Made by a program: the position numbers and the translations under genes
Notes under the pieces: model-generated
Told to the model about the DNA's origin: nothing
The model's database searches: none
Seen by the model: only the letters and a program-made list of their open reading frames with translations
Source of the DNA: an uncultured Alphaproteobacteria bacterium
GTDB taxonomy: Bacteria > Pseudomonadota > Alphaproteobacteria > Rs-D84
Assembly (NCBI GenBank): GCA_944392535.1
Contig: CALXWY010000002.1
Coordinates: 174,201-238,200, forward strand
Direction of reading: 5' to 3'
DNA length: 64,000 bases
Shown: positions 34,103 through 42,180 of the stretch, one piece after another
Layout: each line of letters starts with the position of its first letter
How positions within the stretch are numbered: the first letter of the stretch is position 1

Positions 34103-34870
34103 ATGACGCGATATATTGATGCACATTGTCATTTGCAAAACAACACATCACAAAATGTCACAGACGTAATATCCAGTGCGGTTGCACAAAACATTGTTGG
34201 GTTTGTGTGCAATGCGACCAATCCAGACGATTGGGATTCTGTATTAAATCTTGGAAAAATGTGCGCATCGGTATATGGATGCATTGGTATACATCCGTGG
34301 CACATTGATAATTTAACACCGAATTGGCACACCCGAATGATTGAAATCTTGGCCCAGCATCCAGAATTAATGATTGGTGAAATCGGACTGGATAATTCGC
34401 GTCCGAATATAGATGCCCAGCAAAAAGTATTCATGGCCCAAATGGATATCGCACATATTATGGGACGCGTTGTGCATATTCATTGCGTTCATGCCATAGA
34501 CAAGATGTTACACATATTCCGACATCGCCACGGAATGATGCCACCGGCAATTGTTATGCATTCTTTTTCCGGCCCTGCGAATGTGATTGACCGATTAATA
34601 AATGAATATAATGCGTATTTTTCATATTCACCAATGATACATGATTCGCGGCGACGTGGAATGCGCGCGGCATTATGCGCCACCCCAAACAACAGAATTT
34701 TGGCCGAAAGCGACTGTGAAAATCCGCTGCGCGTGCTGGATGTCGTAAACACGATATCAGAAGTAAAATCCACAGATGTTGCACAAATGGCAGATATAAT
34801 ATACAGTAACACTCACCAGGCATTAAAAAATGGACCGACTGAACCGAACACGTTTATTATTGGGAAATGA
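34103..34870 (+). CDS. TatD-family metal-dependent deoxyribonuclease
   Basis: From the ATG at 34103 the product is 255 residues, the usual TatD length. Metal ligands are visible in DAHCHL (residues 6-11), GEIGLD, HIHCVHA, HSFSG and ESDCENP. The fold is an amidohydrolase TIM barrel. TatD enzymes trim DNA or RNA ends and take part in repair. The ribosome binding site is weak. The end overlaps the tcdA start by 41 bases. Confidence 0.88.
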   Translation: MTRYIDAHCHLQNNTSQNVTDVISSAVAQNIVGFVCNATNPDDWDSVLNLGKMCASVYGCIGIHPWHIDNLTPNWHTRMIEILAQHPELMIGEIGLDNSRPNIDAQQKVFMAQMDIAHIMGRVVHIHCVHAIDKMLHIFRHRHGMMPPAIVMHSFSGPANVIDRLINEYNAYFSYSPMIHDSRRRGMRAALCATPNNRILAESDCENPLRVLDVVNTISEVKSTDVAQMADIIYSNTHQALKNGPTEPNTFIIGK

Positions 34871-35507
34871 CGCGGTAAAAAAACTGGCCGATGCGACCGT
34901 AATGATTGTTGGTTGTGGCGCGGTTGGGTCTTTTTCCGCCGAAGCATTGGCGCGCACCGGTGTCGGACACATGATACTGGTGGATTTTGATGTCATAGAA
35001 GAATCAAATATAAATCGGCAATTGTTTGCACTGGGATCAACCATCGGCATGGCAAAGGTTGACGCTGCCGCCGCGCGAATTCGCGACATTAACCCAAAAG
35101 CGGATGTGACAACATTAAATTTATTTTGGGATAATGGAACCGATATTCCGCAAAGACCCGATTTTGTAATTGACGCAATTGATTCTGTGGATTCAAAAAT
35201 CGCATTATATAAATGGTGTAATCGTTTCGGCATTCCGTTTATATCCAGTATGGGTGCCGCACGCCGGTGCGATATGTCCAATATTAAAATCGCCCCGATA
35301 TCAAAAACATCTGTGTGTCCGTTGGCGGCACGCATTCGCAAAATTGTACGCACAGAAAATATACCTGAATTTGATGTTGTGTATTCAACCGTACCGCCCA
35401 TGGCCGGAACAATGCCGGGACGTACGTTTGGGTCACTGGTTACTGTTACTGGGACATTCGGTTTAATGATGGCAAATTACATAATTAATAAAATAATACA
35501 CCAATAA
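34830..35507 (+). CDS. tcdA: tRNA threonylcarbamoyladenosine dehydratase (TcdA, E1-like)
   Basis: The 225-residue E1-like enzyme starts MDRLNRTRLLLG, with the ATP-binding glycine motif GCGAVGSFSAEAL, the acidic DFDVIEESNINRQ strand, and DAIDSVDSKIAL. The C-terminal PPMAGTMPGRTFGSL segment is typical of TcdA/CsdL rather than ThiF or MoeB. It uses ATP to cyclise t6A37 in tRNAs. The start lies inside the TatD gene, so the two are co-translated. Confidence 0.88.
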   Translation: MDRLNRTRLLLGNDAVKKLADATVMIVGCGAVGSFSAEALARTGVGHMILVDFDVIEESNINRQLFALGSTIGMAKVDAAAARIRDINPKADVTTLNLFWDNGTDIPQRPDFVIDAIDSVDSKIALYKWCNRFGIPFISSMGAARRCDMSNIKIAPISKTSVCPLAARIRKIVRTENIPEFDVVYSTVPPMAGTMPGRTFGSLVTVTGTFGLMMANYIINKIIHQ

Positions 35508-35593
35508 TATTTGCGGCAACGCACATGCGTATATACACATAAATCCCGCGGATTTTCAGCCCCAGGAACCTTTTCCTAATCCCGTTATTACAA

Positions 35594-35622
35594 TTGCAAC
35601 CGGTAATAAAACCAGGTATAAT
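35594..35622 (+). promoter_or_regulatory. Promoter of the DUF378 gene
   Basis: TTGCAA (35594-35599) and TATAAT (35617-35622) are 17 bases apart. The leader contains a direct repeat of TCTTGGAAAAG, whose second copy adjoins the ribosome binding site. Confidence 0.6.
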
Positions 35623-35675
35623 TTATATTGTCTTGGAAAAGAGACAAATGTCAATCTTGGAAAAGGAGAAGAGAG

Positions 35676-35888
35676 ATGAGAGGACTGACAACATACGTAT
35701 TAATACCATTAACCGTTATCGGTGCCCTGAACTGGGGGCTGGTCGGGCTGTTTGGTTTTGACCTGGTTGCGTTCATATTTGGGCCGGCCACAATCGCCAG
35801 CAGTATCGTATACAGCCTTATCGGTATTGCGGCATTGGTGTGGGTTATCTGGATATTTATTGACAGATCATCACATCATGAACGTTAA
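35676..35888 (+). CDS. DUF378 small membrane protein
   Basis: The 70-residue protein has two membrane helices (about residues 5-28 and 38-60) with the family signature VIGALNWGLVGLFGFDLVA. AAAGGAG precedes the ATG at 35676. DUF378 proteins are small inner-membrane proteins of unknown function. The gene is monocistronic, with its own promoter and a strong terminator. Confidence 0.88.
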   Translation: MRGLTTYVLIPLTVIGALNWGLVGLFGFDLVAFIFGPATIASSIVYSLIGIAALVWVIWIFIDRSSHHER

Positions 35889-35922
35889 GCGATAAAACAA
35901 TCGCACCAAAGATTCATGTCAT

Positions 35923-35948
35923 ACGCCCCAATCGGGGCGTGTTTTTTT
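35923..35948 (+). terminator. Terminator of the DUF378 gene
   Basis: ACGCCCC and GGGGCGT form a perfect seven-pair stem with a four-base loop, followed by GTTTTTTT. Confidence 0.88.
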
Positions 35949-35964
35949 GTTCTGGGATACCACA

Positions 35965-36384
35965 TTAATCCACCGCGTGATACGTTTTGCCGTCATATTG
36001 TATATTCAGTGTTCCTGCACCACTTTCCAATATGCCATAGCATACACCACCACCAGTACCAATGTTTAACGATGGCGTGGATAATGCCGAACTGCACGAA
36101 CCACCATAATATTGGGTACCACTGGTTGATGAACTGCCATGGGTACAGGTCGCATTTGACGGACATGTCTGTCGCGTACAGGATTTGGTACATGATCTAT
36201 AGCATGCGCCCGCACCGTTGGAATTACCATTCGCAGATGATGTATAACCCAGACTGCTGCATGTTGAACAACTGTTACCGGCACCAGTACCATTTAAGTA
36301 ATACCCAGATTTGCACGATGTATATTTCTTGGCCGACGCAGAGCATGTATAACCCGCACCATAACCATCAGGCACAATGCACAA
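35965..36384 (-). CDS. Cysteine-rich secreted protein, signal peptide possibly out of frame
   Basis: The 139-residue frame is rich in Cys, Ser, Gly and Tyr, with repeated CxSGYYLNGTG and CSTCSSLGY-like motifs, as in disulfide-rich surface proteins. The only in-frame start is TTG at 36384, which leaves half a hydrophobic LLLLLCIVP segment. Just upstream is a run of eight T (minus strand, 36401-36408). With seven T the frame would join TKRSLFF to SLLLLLCIVP and make a normal signal peptide. This may be slippage-based phase variation or a decayed gene. Confidence 0.5.
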   Translation of the reverse strand: MCIVPDGYGAGYTCSASAKKYTSCKSGYYLNGTGAGNSCSTCSSLGYTSSANGNSNGAGACYRSCTKSCTRQTCPSNATCTHGSSSTSGTQYYGGSCSSALSTPSLNIGTGGGVCYGILESGAGTLNIQYDGKTYHAVD

Positions 36385-36575
36385 CAGTAGTAATAAAGAG
36401 AAAAAAAAGTGAACGTTTAGTTACGACAATATCGGAGGGACACAATGTCGCAGATTTTCGGGATTTTTAGAAATATTGCTAAAATAACCGTTCTGCGTCC
36501 CTTGCAGGGATATGGATTTTTTCACCTTTTTACAAGTGATTTTTTTGACGATTTGTATCTGTACAAAAAATAGTG

Positions 36576-37931
36576 TTAAAACCGCTGTTGCAACGTCAAT
36601 TCCACCGACCAACGATCATATTCACGTTGCCATATATTAGAATCACGACGAGTATAACTGAGCACCAATGCCGGAACAAAACCCAGAAAATCAAATTTAT
36701 TATTTGAAACAGATACCGAATAACGCTGGGTAAAATCACGTTCTGTCATGTATGTCGGCTGTTCGTTTTGAATCGTAAACTGTTCATCACCATAAAATTG
36801 CCAATAAAACATTGGTTCAGCATAAATATTAAATCCATATGGCAATTCCGTACCAATGCCAATACTGATACTGGGTTGAAAATACGAGTATTCTGGACGA
36901 ACGGTATCTTCATATGCCACCGCACCACGCAGTACAGTATATACGTTTGATGTTATTGAATAAAACATATGCACAGATGCAGAATATGTGTTGCCATCCA
37001 GATATGCGGCATAATAATCATACTGGTTACTGGTGTACAATAACGATAACCCGCCTGATAATTTGCGTGTAAAATCATAGTTTGTGTTTAATCGCACACC
37101 CGCCGACCAATTATATGCATCCCATCCATACCAACGGCGGGACGCCACACCCGCCAACCATATATCGCCATCGGACCATATATAACGTGGACCTGTGCTG
37201 GCATACAAATACAGATCATCATAGTTATGCTTGTTATAAATATTAAAATACATGCCGGCATCTGATTTCCAACGCCAACTGTTGGTTAAACGAAATTCGT
37301 AATTTCCACCCAGTTGAAAATTATACCCAAACGCAGATTCCGGCACCGGTAAATCACGGCACCACCGCCCAAACATTTCAACACATTCTGTTCCGCCCGC
37401 CGCATTATTTACGTTGTTGTCAGGCGCCGCACCAAAATTAAACCAAACATTCCAATTTTTATTCTGGCGAATGACAAATCGGTAAAAGTTCATCATCTGG
37501 CGAACATTTTCTGGCAAATCGTCACCCGCCATTGCCAAACGTAATTGATAGTCTGCCCGATACCACTGTTCTGTCTTCATATAACATACCGCCAATTCAA
37601 AGCGGACCCGCGCCAAGTCTGGATGCGCGTCCAGAATTGTACGATATATACTTATTGCAGAATCAAAATCACCACGAAATGCCGCAATTCGCCCCAGTAA
37701 AAACCAACGTTCCAGTTCCAGTGGCCCACCACCCAAATTCGGTATTTTTGTTAATATTTGTTCCGCCGTATCCAGATTGCCCGAATCAACCATATCGCCA
37801 GCCATCTTTACCGCGTCCAGCGCAGACATCGTAATTTCCGTGGTACCATCAGATTTTTTTACTGATGAAATTTCTGCCCGAACTATGCCGGGCAGAATCG
37901 CAATAATCAAAATCAATATTATCTGTTTCAA
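36576..37931 (-). CDS. Slam-type outer-membrane translocator for surface lipoproteins
   Basis: The 451-residue protein has a signal peptide (1-19, ending IVRA), an N-terminal tetratricopeptide region (about 45-150, with AEQILTKIP, GRIAAFRGDFDSAISIYRTIL and VCYMKTEQWYRADYQL) and a C-terminal barrel of many amphipathic strands ending LQQRF. This is the Slam (DUF560) architecture. Slam moves specific lipoproteins to the outside of the outer membrane. The gene begins 3 bases after the stop of a lipoprotein gene, its likely client. Confidence 0.85.
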   Translation of the reverse strand: MKQIILILIIAILPGIVRAEISSVKKSDGTTEITMSALDAVKMAGDMVDSGNLDTAEQILTKIPNLGGGPLELERWFLLGRIAAFRGDFDSAISIYRTILDAHPDLARVRFELAVCYMKTEQWYRADYQLRLAMAGDDLPENVRQMMNFYRFVIRQNKNWNVWFNFGAAPDNNVNNAAGGTECVEMFGRWCRDLPVPESAFGYNFQLGGNYEFRLTNSWRWKSDAGMYFNIYNKHNYDDLYLYASTGPRYIWSDGDIWLAGVASRRWYGWDAYNWSAGVRLNTNYDFTRKLSGGLSLLYTSNQYDYYAAYLDGNTYSASVHMFYSITSNVYTVLRGAVAYEDTVRPEYSYFQPSISIGIGTELPYGFNIYAEPMFYWQFYGDEQFTIQNEQPTYMTERDFTQRYSVSVSNNKFDFLGFVPALVLSYTRRDSNIWQREYDRWSVELTLQQRF

Positions 37932-37933
37932 TG

Positions 37934-39211
37934 TTAATGAACACCAAACGCCATATCCATTTTAACGCCATCCGCACCTTCGTCAAATGTAACGGTACCA
38001 ATCGCCTCGGTCGGGGTGCCGGCGTTACCATATGGTCCATAATATTGAACGTTCATTTTACCATCCGAAATTACCAAATTTCCCGTTTCATCTGGTTGCG
38101 TGGTTAACCGCATATCATATGCCCCATTTGGTTTATACTGGGTAAATTTCATATTTGTACCGTCCGCATTTTGTGTTACATTAACATCATACCAATTATT
38201 AAATTCGGCAAACAGGTTTGTTTCTTTGGCATCTGTATCAAATGTCAATGTTGCCAAACCATCCAATGTTAACCGACCGCCGCCATCCTTGCCAGATTTA
38301 ACCGATCCAATCGCACGACCAGAAAAATTAACGTCAGTGGTCACAGTGGCAATATTCTTGGATTCATATCCGCCAGTGAAAATCACATATGCATTATCAG
38401 GGTCATCAACATAGACAGTGTCGGATAATGTCTGGTGCACAATGTTATAAAAACCAAAGTCAGAATACTGTAACCCCATGTCTTTACCGATGGAATTATA
38501 TGTTAACTTTGACATGCGACCGGTATCGGTATCGCTGTGCCAAAACTGATACGAACCAGTTACGTACCCATCAGAATTATGTAATGTTTCGTACGTTGTG
38601 CCGTCATCAGAACCATCAGATATTGTAACCGATATAATATCGCCCAACGCATCAACACCAAATGTTAACTGTTTACCGTTTATATCGGTCATTTTGGCAT
38701 CGGTTATATCCAACACATCCGCATTTTCTAATATTTCAGCAACATTAACCGCGTATTGTAATCCGTCACGCCAATTTGTAAAACATGCCACAGTGGACGA
38801 TGCGCTGGCCCCATTAAAGCAATTACCAAGTTCCTGGTTTATAACAAACATTGCCGCGTGCAATACATCTGCGTCTTGTTCAAAAAATTCAGAAATTTGC
38901 TTGTCAGTGGCATTTGTTAATTGAACCGCCATCTGGGCAATATCCATATAATCATTCGTGGATATATTATCCGAACTGAATTTCTTTAACCGCGCCGTGA
39001 TATATTTTTTTACCTGGTCATCGTTCTTGGTAATCATACCGGTAATTTCAGCGTTTTCATCGGACACAGTGTCTTTATATGGCGTATCCTGGATTTGCGG
39101 GTAATAATCAGGGCGTTCCTTGTACGGGTCGTACGACAAACTGCCCCCGATGTTGCCATCACTGCACGCCGCAATCAACAACACAGGTAATAAATATAAA
39201 ATATTTCTCAT
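37934..39211 (-). CDS. Surface lipoprotein with TbpB-like C-terminal barrel, Slam client
   Basis: The 425-residue lipoprotein has a lipobox LIAAC with Cys16. The middle is helical (residues about 60-160) and the last ~150 residues form a small beta-barrel with NFSGRAIGSVKSG, TLTFDTDAKETNLFAEFNNW, and the end GTVTFDEGADGVKMDMAFGVH. This resembles the handle-barrel domain of TbpB/HpuA-type Slam substrates. The ligand is unknown. It is the first gene of a two-gene operon with Slam. Confidence 0.8.
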   Translation of the reverse strand: MRNILYLLPVLLIAACSDGNIGGSLSYDPYKERPDYYPQIQDTPYKDTVSDENAEITGMITKNDDQVKKYITARLKKFSSDNISTNDYMDIAQMAVQLTNATDKQISEFFEQDADVLHAAMFVINQELGNCFNGASASSTVACFTNWRDGLQYAVNVAEILENADVLDITDAKMTDINGKQLTFGVDALGDIISVTISDGSDDGTTYETLHNSDGYVTGSYQFWHSDTDTGRMSKLTYNSIGKDMGLQYSDFGFYNIVHQTLSDTVYVDDPDNAYVIFTGGYESKNIATVTTDVNFSGRAIGSVKSGKDGGGRLTLDGLATLTFDTDAKETNLFAEFNNWYDVNVTQNADGTNMKFTQYKPNGAYDMRLTTQPDETGNLVISDGKMNVQYYGPYGNAGTPTEAIGTVTFDEGADGVKMDMAFGVH

Positions 39212-39344
39212 GCTGGATTCCTTTCAAATGCAATGGTATAAACATTACACGTGTTTATCAAGCGTAAAATATCGTGGGTGCCAGCGCACATGGATGACCC
39301 AATGATTCAGACAATATATGTATTAAAATTTCCAACATGAAAAC

Positions 39345-40070
39345 CTAGCGCGACTGGGATTGATACATCGCACGTTGACGTACCAATTTTTCCCGCGCAC
39401 GTTTTATATCCGCCACAGATTTTTCCAGGTCTTGGATTTGTTGCATCATGGATGCAATTCGGGCGTCGTGCGCATGAATCTTGTCATCCAATGCCGCAAT
39501 ATTTTTCGGATGATTCAGCATTGGCGCATCCAAATCAGACACATTAAAATCATTGCCAACCGTCGTTAATTGTGGCGCAACCAATCGCTGGGCCGAAAAA
39601 GTATCGCCAATCTGTTGAACACCACGCGCATCCAGTGCCCCAAAATGACAATTGTTACCAATTCTGGTCGCACGTTCCAACAATACAGAAATGCCAGACG
39701 ATACATTATCCGCAACAGATGGCGTAATAATACGTAACACAATCGGATTAGTCTTGGTTTTTGTGTCACCAATACGAACATTCTGGATCGGTTGCCGGGT
39801 TTCCAATTTCACTTGCCATAAACATGTATCTGAAATTCCATTTGCATTCATAAAATCCACAGGAAATGGCACGTTCGGCAAAATTATCTTGATACACGGC
39901 ACACCATCATGCCGCGACTGAAAATCACAATCAACAAACGCACCAAAGTTTGGATAGCATTGTTGTATCAATTCCGGCATTCCATCAATGGAATAAATCT
40001 GGTGTAATATCGGATTATCCGCAGGCTGTTTAATAATTCTGTCACGATACATATGCATTAAATCCAGCAT
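39345..40070 (-). CDS. Hypothetical protein with C-terminal coiled coil
   Basis: The chosen ATG at 40070 has GGGGG six bases upstream. The frame is open further, and an ATG at 40082 is also possible. The ~241-residue protein has a beta-rich N-terminal half (GAFVDCDFQSRHDGVPCIKI) and a C-terminal coiled coil of about 45 residues (DKIHAHDARIASMMQQIQDL and on). No family is recognised. It may function with the adjoining membrane protein, whose stop lies 71 bases upstream. Confidence 0.6.
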   Translation of the reverse strand: MLDLMHMYRDRIIKQPADNPILHQIYSIDGMPELIQQCYPNFGAFVDCDFQSRHDGVPCIKIILPNVPFPVDFMNANGISDTCLWQVKLETRQPIQNVRIGDTKTKTNPIVLRIITPSVADNVSSGISVLLERATRIGNNCHFGALDARGVQQIGDTFSAQRLVAPQLTTVGNDFNVSDLDAPMLNHPKNIAALDDKIHAHDARIASMMQQIQDLEKSVADIKRAREKLVRQRAMYQSQSR

Positions 40071-40140
40071 CTGAACCCCCATTCGGTCCGCAGTATATAG
40101 AAATTTAAGCACATGCGTCAATGGAAAAAATATTCTTTTT

Positions 40141-40827
40141 TTATTGCATGCTTTTTGTTTCTGCTGTGCCCAATAATTGCTGAAACTGCATTGATGCAAA
40201 TGCATCAGAATCCACCCATTCAGTTATATGATTAATTATATTTTCAATATATTTTGCAGCAATTTGCCGGTTACGACGATATTTATGTTCGTTTATCAAC
40301 AATGATATCGTGTGTTCCAGATTGGTTAATGACTGTATCTGGGGCGCCGACAGTACCGATGTATTTGCACTGTGGTACACCAGCGCATCCAGTTCATCGT
40401 GACACCGACGCAGGTCAGTCAATAATTCTGGTGTAATCTTCATAGACTGGGTGATTTTTGTTTTGCTGATATTAACCATCGTGTTCAATGACGCAAATGT
40501 CAGTGGACTGCGCAGCCCCAGCATTCGCCGGATGATAATTGTTAATTCTAGCAATAATATATTTATTTTATCGGTCGTGCTGTCGGCCAGGGTCTTTTTT
40601 AATTGGCGTGATACACGGTAATTCGTATAATCGTACAGCAAAAATACCAATGGTATAGATAACAGTGATGCCGCAATATTATTTATTAAATCTGTTAAAT
40701 TAGGGTTTTTAATATTGTCTGCGGTTACGATATATAATGTCACGCCACCTGCAATAGACATCAGATACGGAATCGTTTTTAATAAAAATTCACGCAGATT
40801 TATTGTCACGCGTATATTTTGACACAA
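40141..40827 (-). CDS. Hypothetical membrane protein
   Basis: The 228-residue protein has two hydrophobic segments near the N-terminus (TIPYLMSIAGGVTLYIV and IAASLLSIPLVFLLYDY), then a helical cytoplasmic domain with LLLELTIIIRRMLGL and ELLTDLRRCHDELDAL. No family or catalytic motif is recognised. It lies upstream of the coiled-coil protein gene and downstream of an MFS gene on the same strand. Confidence 0.65.
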   Translation of the reverse strand: MCQNIRVTINLREFLLKTIPYLMSIAGGVTLYIVTADNIKNPNLTDLINNIAASLLSIPLVFLLYDYTNYRVSRQLKKTLADSTTDKINILLLELTIIIRRMLGLRSPLTFASLNTMVNISKTKITQSMKITPELLTDLRRCHDELDALVYHSANTSVLSAPQIQSLTNLEHTISLLINEHKYRRNRQIAAKYIENIINHITEWVDSDAFASMQFQQLLGTAETKSMQ

Positions 40828-40851
40828 CCTGTGCGCACATGGTACAGGAAC

Positions 40852-42090
40852 CTATGCCTGGGCACGACTGATTGGGCGCACATCTTTTACGGATGTCGCA
40901 CCCGGTGTTGATGATATAGCACACTTGTCACGAACAAACATTAATGCCCACAATCCAACCATGATTAACAATATGCCTAAAACTATTAAACTGTAACGCC
41001 AACTGCCCAATGTACTGCCCAGTCCAATGATGAAACATGTTCCAATATACACCAAATTATCGCCAATGCTGTACAGTGATAAAATTACCGAACGATAGCG
41101 CGGCGGCAAGAAATCTTGGAACCGGGAATACAGCAATACATTTATCGCACTGAATAATATATATGATATCCCCAACGACCACAAACCACGAACGGAATAA
41201 TCTGTGGCAAACACAATAAACATCGCACCCGCCACGCATATCGCAGCATACAAAATCCAATCACGCACACGTGAAAAACGATATGCAAATGTTTGCCCCA
41301 ACACTGCACACCCCAGAACAAAAAATTGTATCAATCCGACAAATTCCACCGGCAAACCAATTTCAACACCAATCGGGCTTAGATAATCATCCAGGTATGC
41401 AATATTTGCCACAAATAAACTGATCAGCAACATCAATAATATACACGGTGTGCGCGCACAAATTTTAGCACCTGTTTTGAACAATTTTATAAAATTTGTT
41501 TTTTTAACTGTTTTGGCCTTGTTAATACTGGCGCATACTTTTATTCGCATAATGCATATTGCCGCCACGGCCAATGCCACCAGTGACGCAAATGTTATCC
41601 ATCCGTATCCGGCAAACATTAATAGTGACCCAAACGCAGACAGTGCGGTCCCAACCGCCTGGACATTATATCGCACCCCCAGAACACGCGCATACATACG
41701 CTGGTGCCGGCGCGCACGTAATTCATCATACAACAGACCTTCAAACGCGACATTGTAAAACGCAATTTCCACGCCCCACAGCAACATACCAATTGAAAAT
41801 CCAATAAATGTCGGGCAAACGTAAAACAATGTAAATGCAATCGCCTTTAAGCACATGCCGAAAATTATCGCACGCTTGGACCCCAGTTTGTTTGTAACCC
41901 ACGTCACCGGAATCTGCATTAAAAACGTTCCGGCGGCACAAAGTATAAACATTAATGACAGTTGTATATCTGTCAAACCGTGCGACTGCATAAACACGGC
42001 GTATACAGGCGTTAATAATATTAACTTGTTAAAAAAACAATACCCATAGATATTGCGCAAAAAGCGCCGCAATGATGAATCTTTATTCAT
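40852..42090 (-). CDS. MFS transporter
   Basis: From the ATG at 42090 the protein is 412 residues with about 12 hydrophobic segments. The A-motif-like loop between helices 2 and 3 reads NKLGSKRAIIFG. Helix 1 starts YGYCFFNKLILLTPVYAVFM. It is typical of the drug/metabolite efflux groups of the major facilitator superfamily. The substrate cannot be read from sequence. The divergent 747-residue orphan gene starts 90 bases away. Confidence 0.88.
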   Translation of the reverse strand: MNKDSSLRRFLRNIYGYCFFNKLILLTPVYAVFMQSHGLTDIQLSLMFILCAAGTFLMQIPVTWVTNKLGSKRAIIFGMCLKAIAFTLFYVCPTFIGFSIGMLLWGVEIAFYNVAFEGLLYDELRARRHQRMYARVLGVRYNVQAVGTALSAFGSLLMFAGYGWITFASLVALAVAAICIMRIKVCASINKAKTVKKTNFIKLFKTGAKICARTPCILLMLLISLFVANIAYLDDYLSPIGVEIGLPVEFVGLIQFFVLGCAVLGQTFAYRFSRVRDWILYAAICVAGAMFIVFATDYSVRGLWSLGISYILFSAINVLLYSRFQDFLPPRYRSVILSLYSIGDNLVYIGTCFIIGLGSTLGSWRYSLIVLGILLIMVGLWALMFVRDKCAISSTPGATSVKDVRPISRAQA

Positions 42091-42180
42091 GATTAATTTC
42101 CCATCCTTGGATTCCAGAACATTATACCGAAAATATTGAAATTTTGTCAAAAAAATACTATAATTGCCCTGTTGGGTGTC

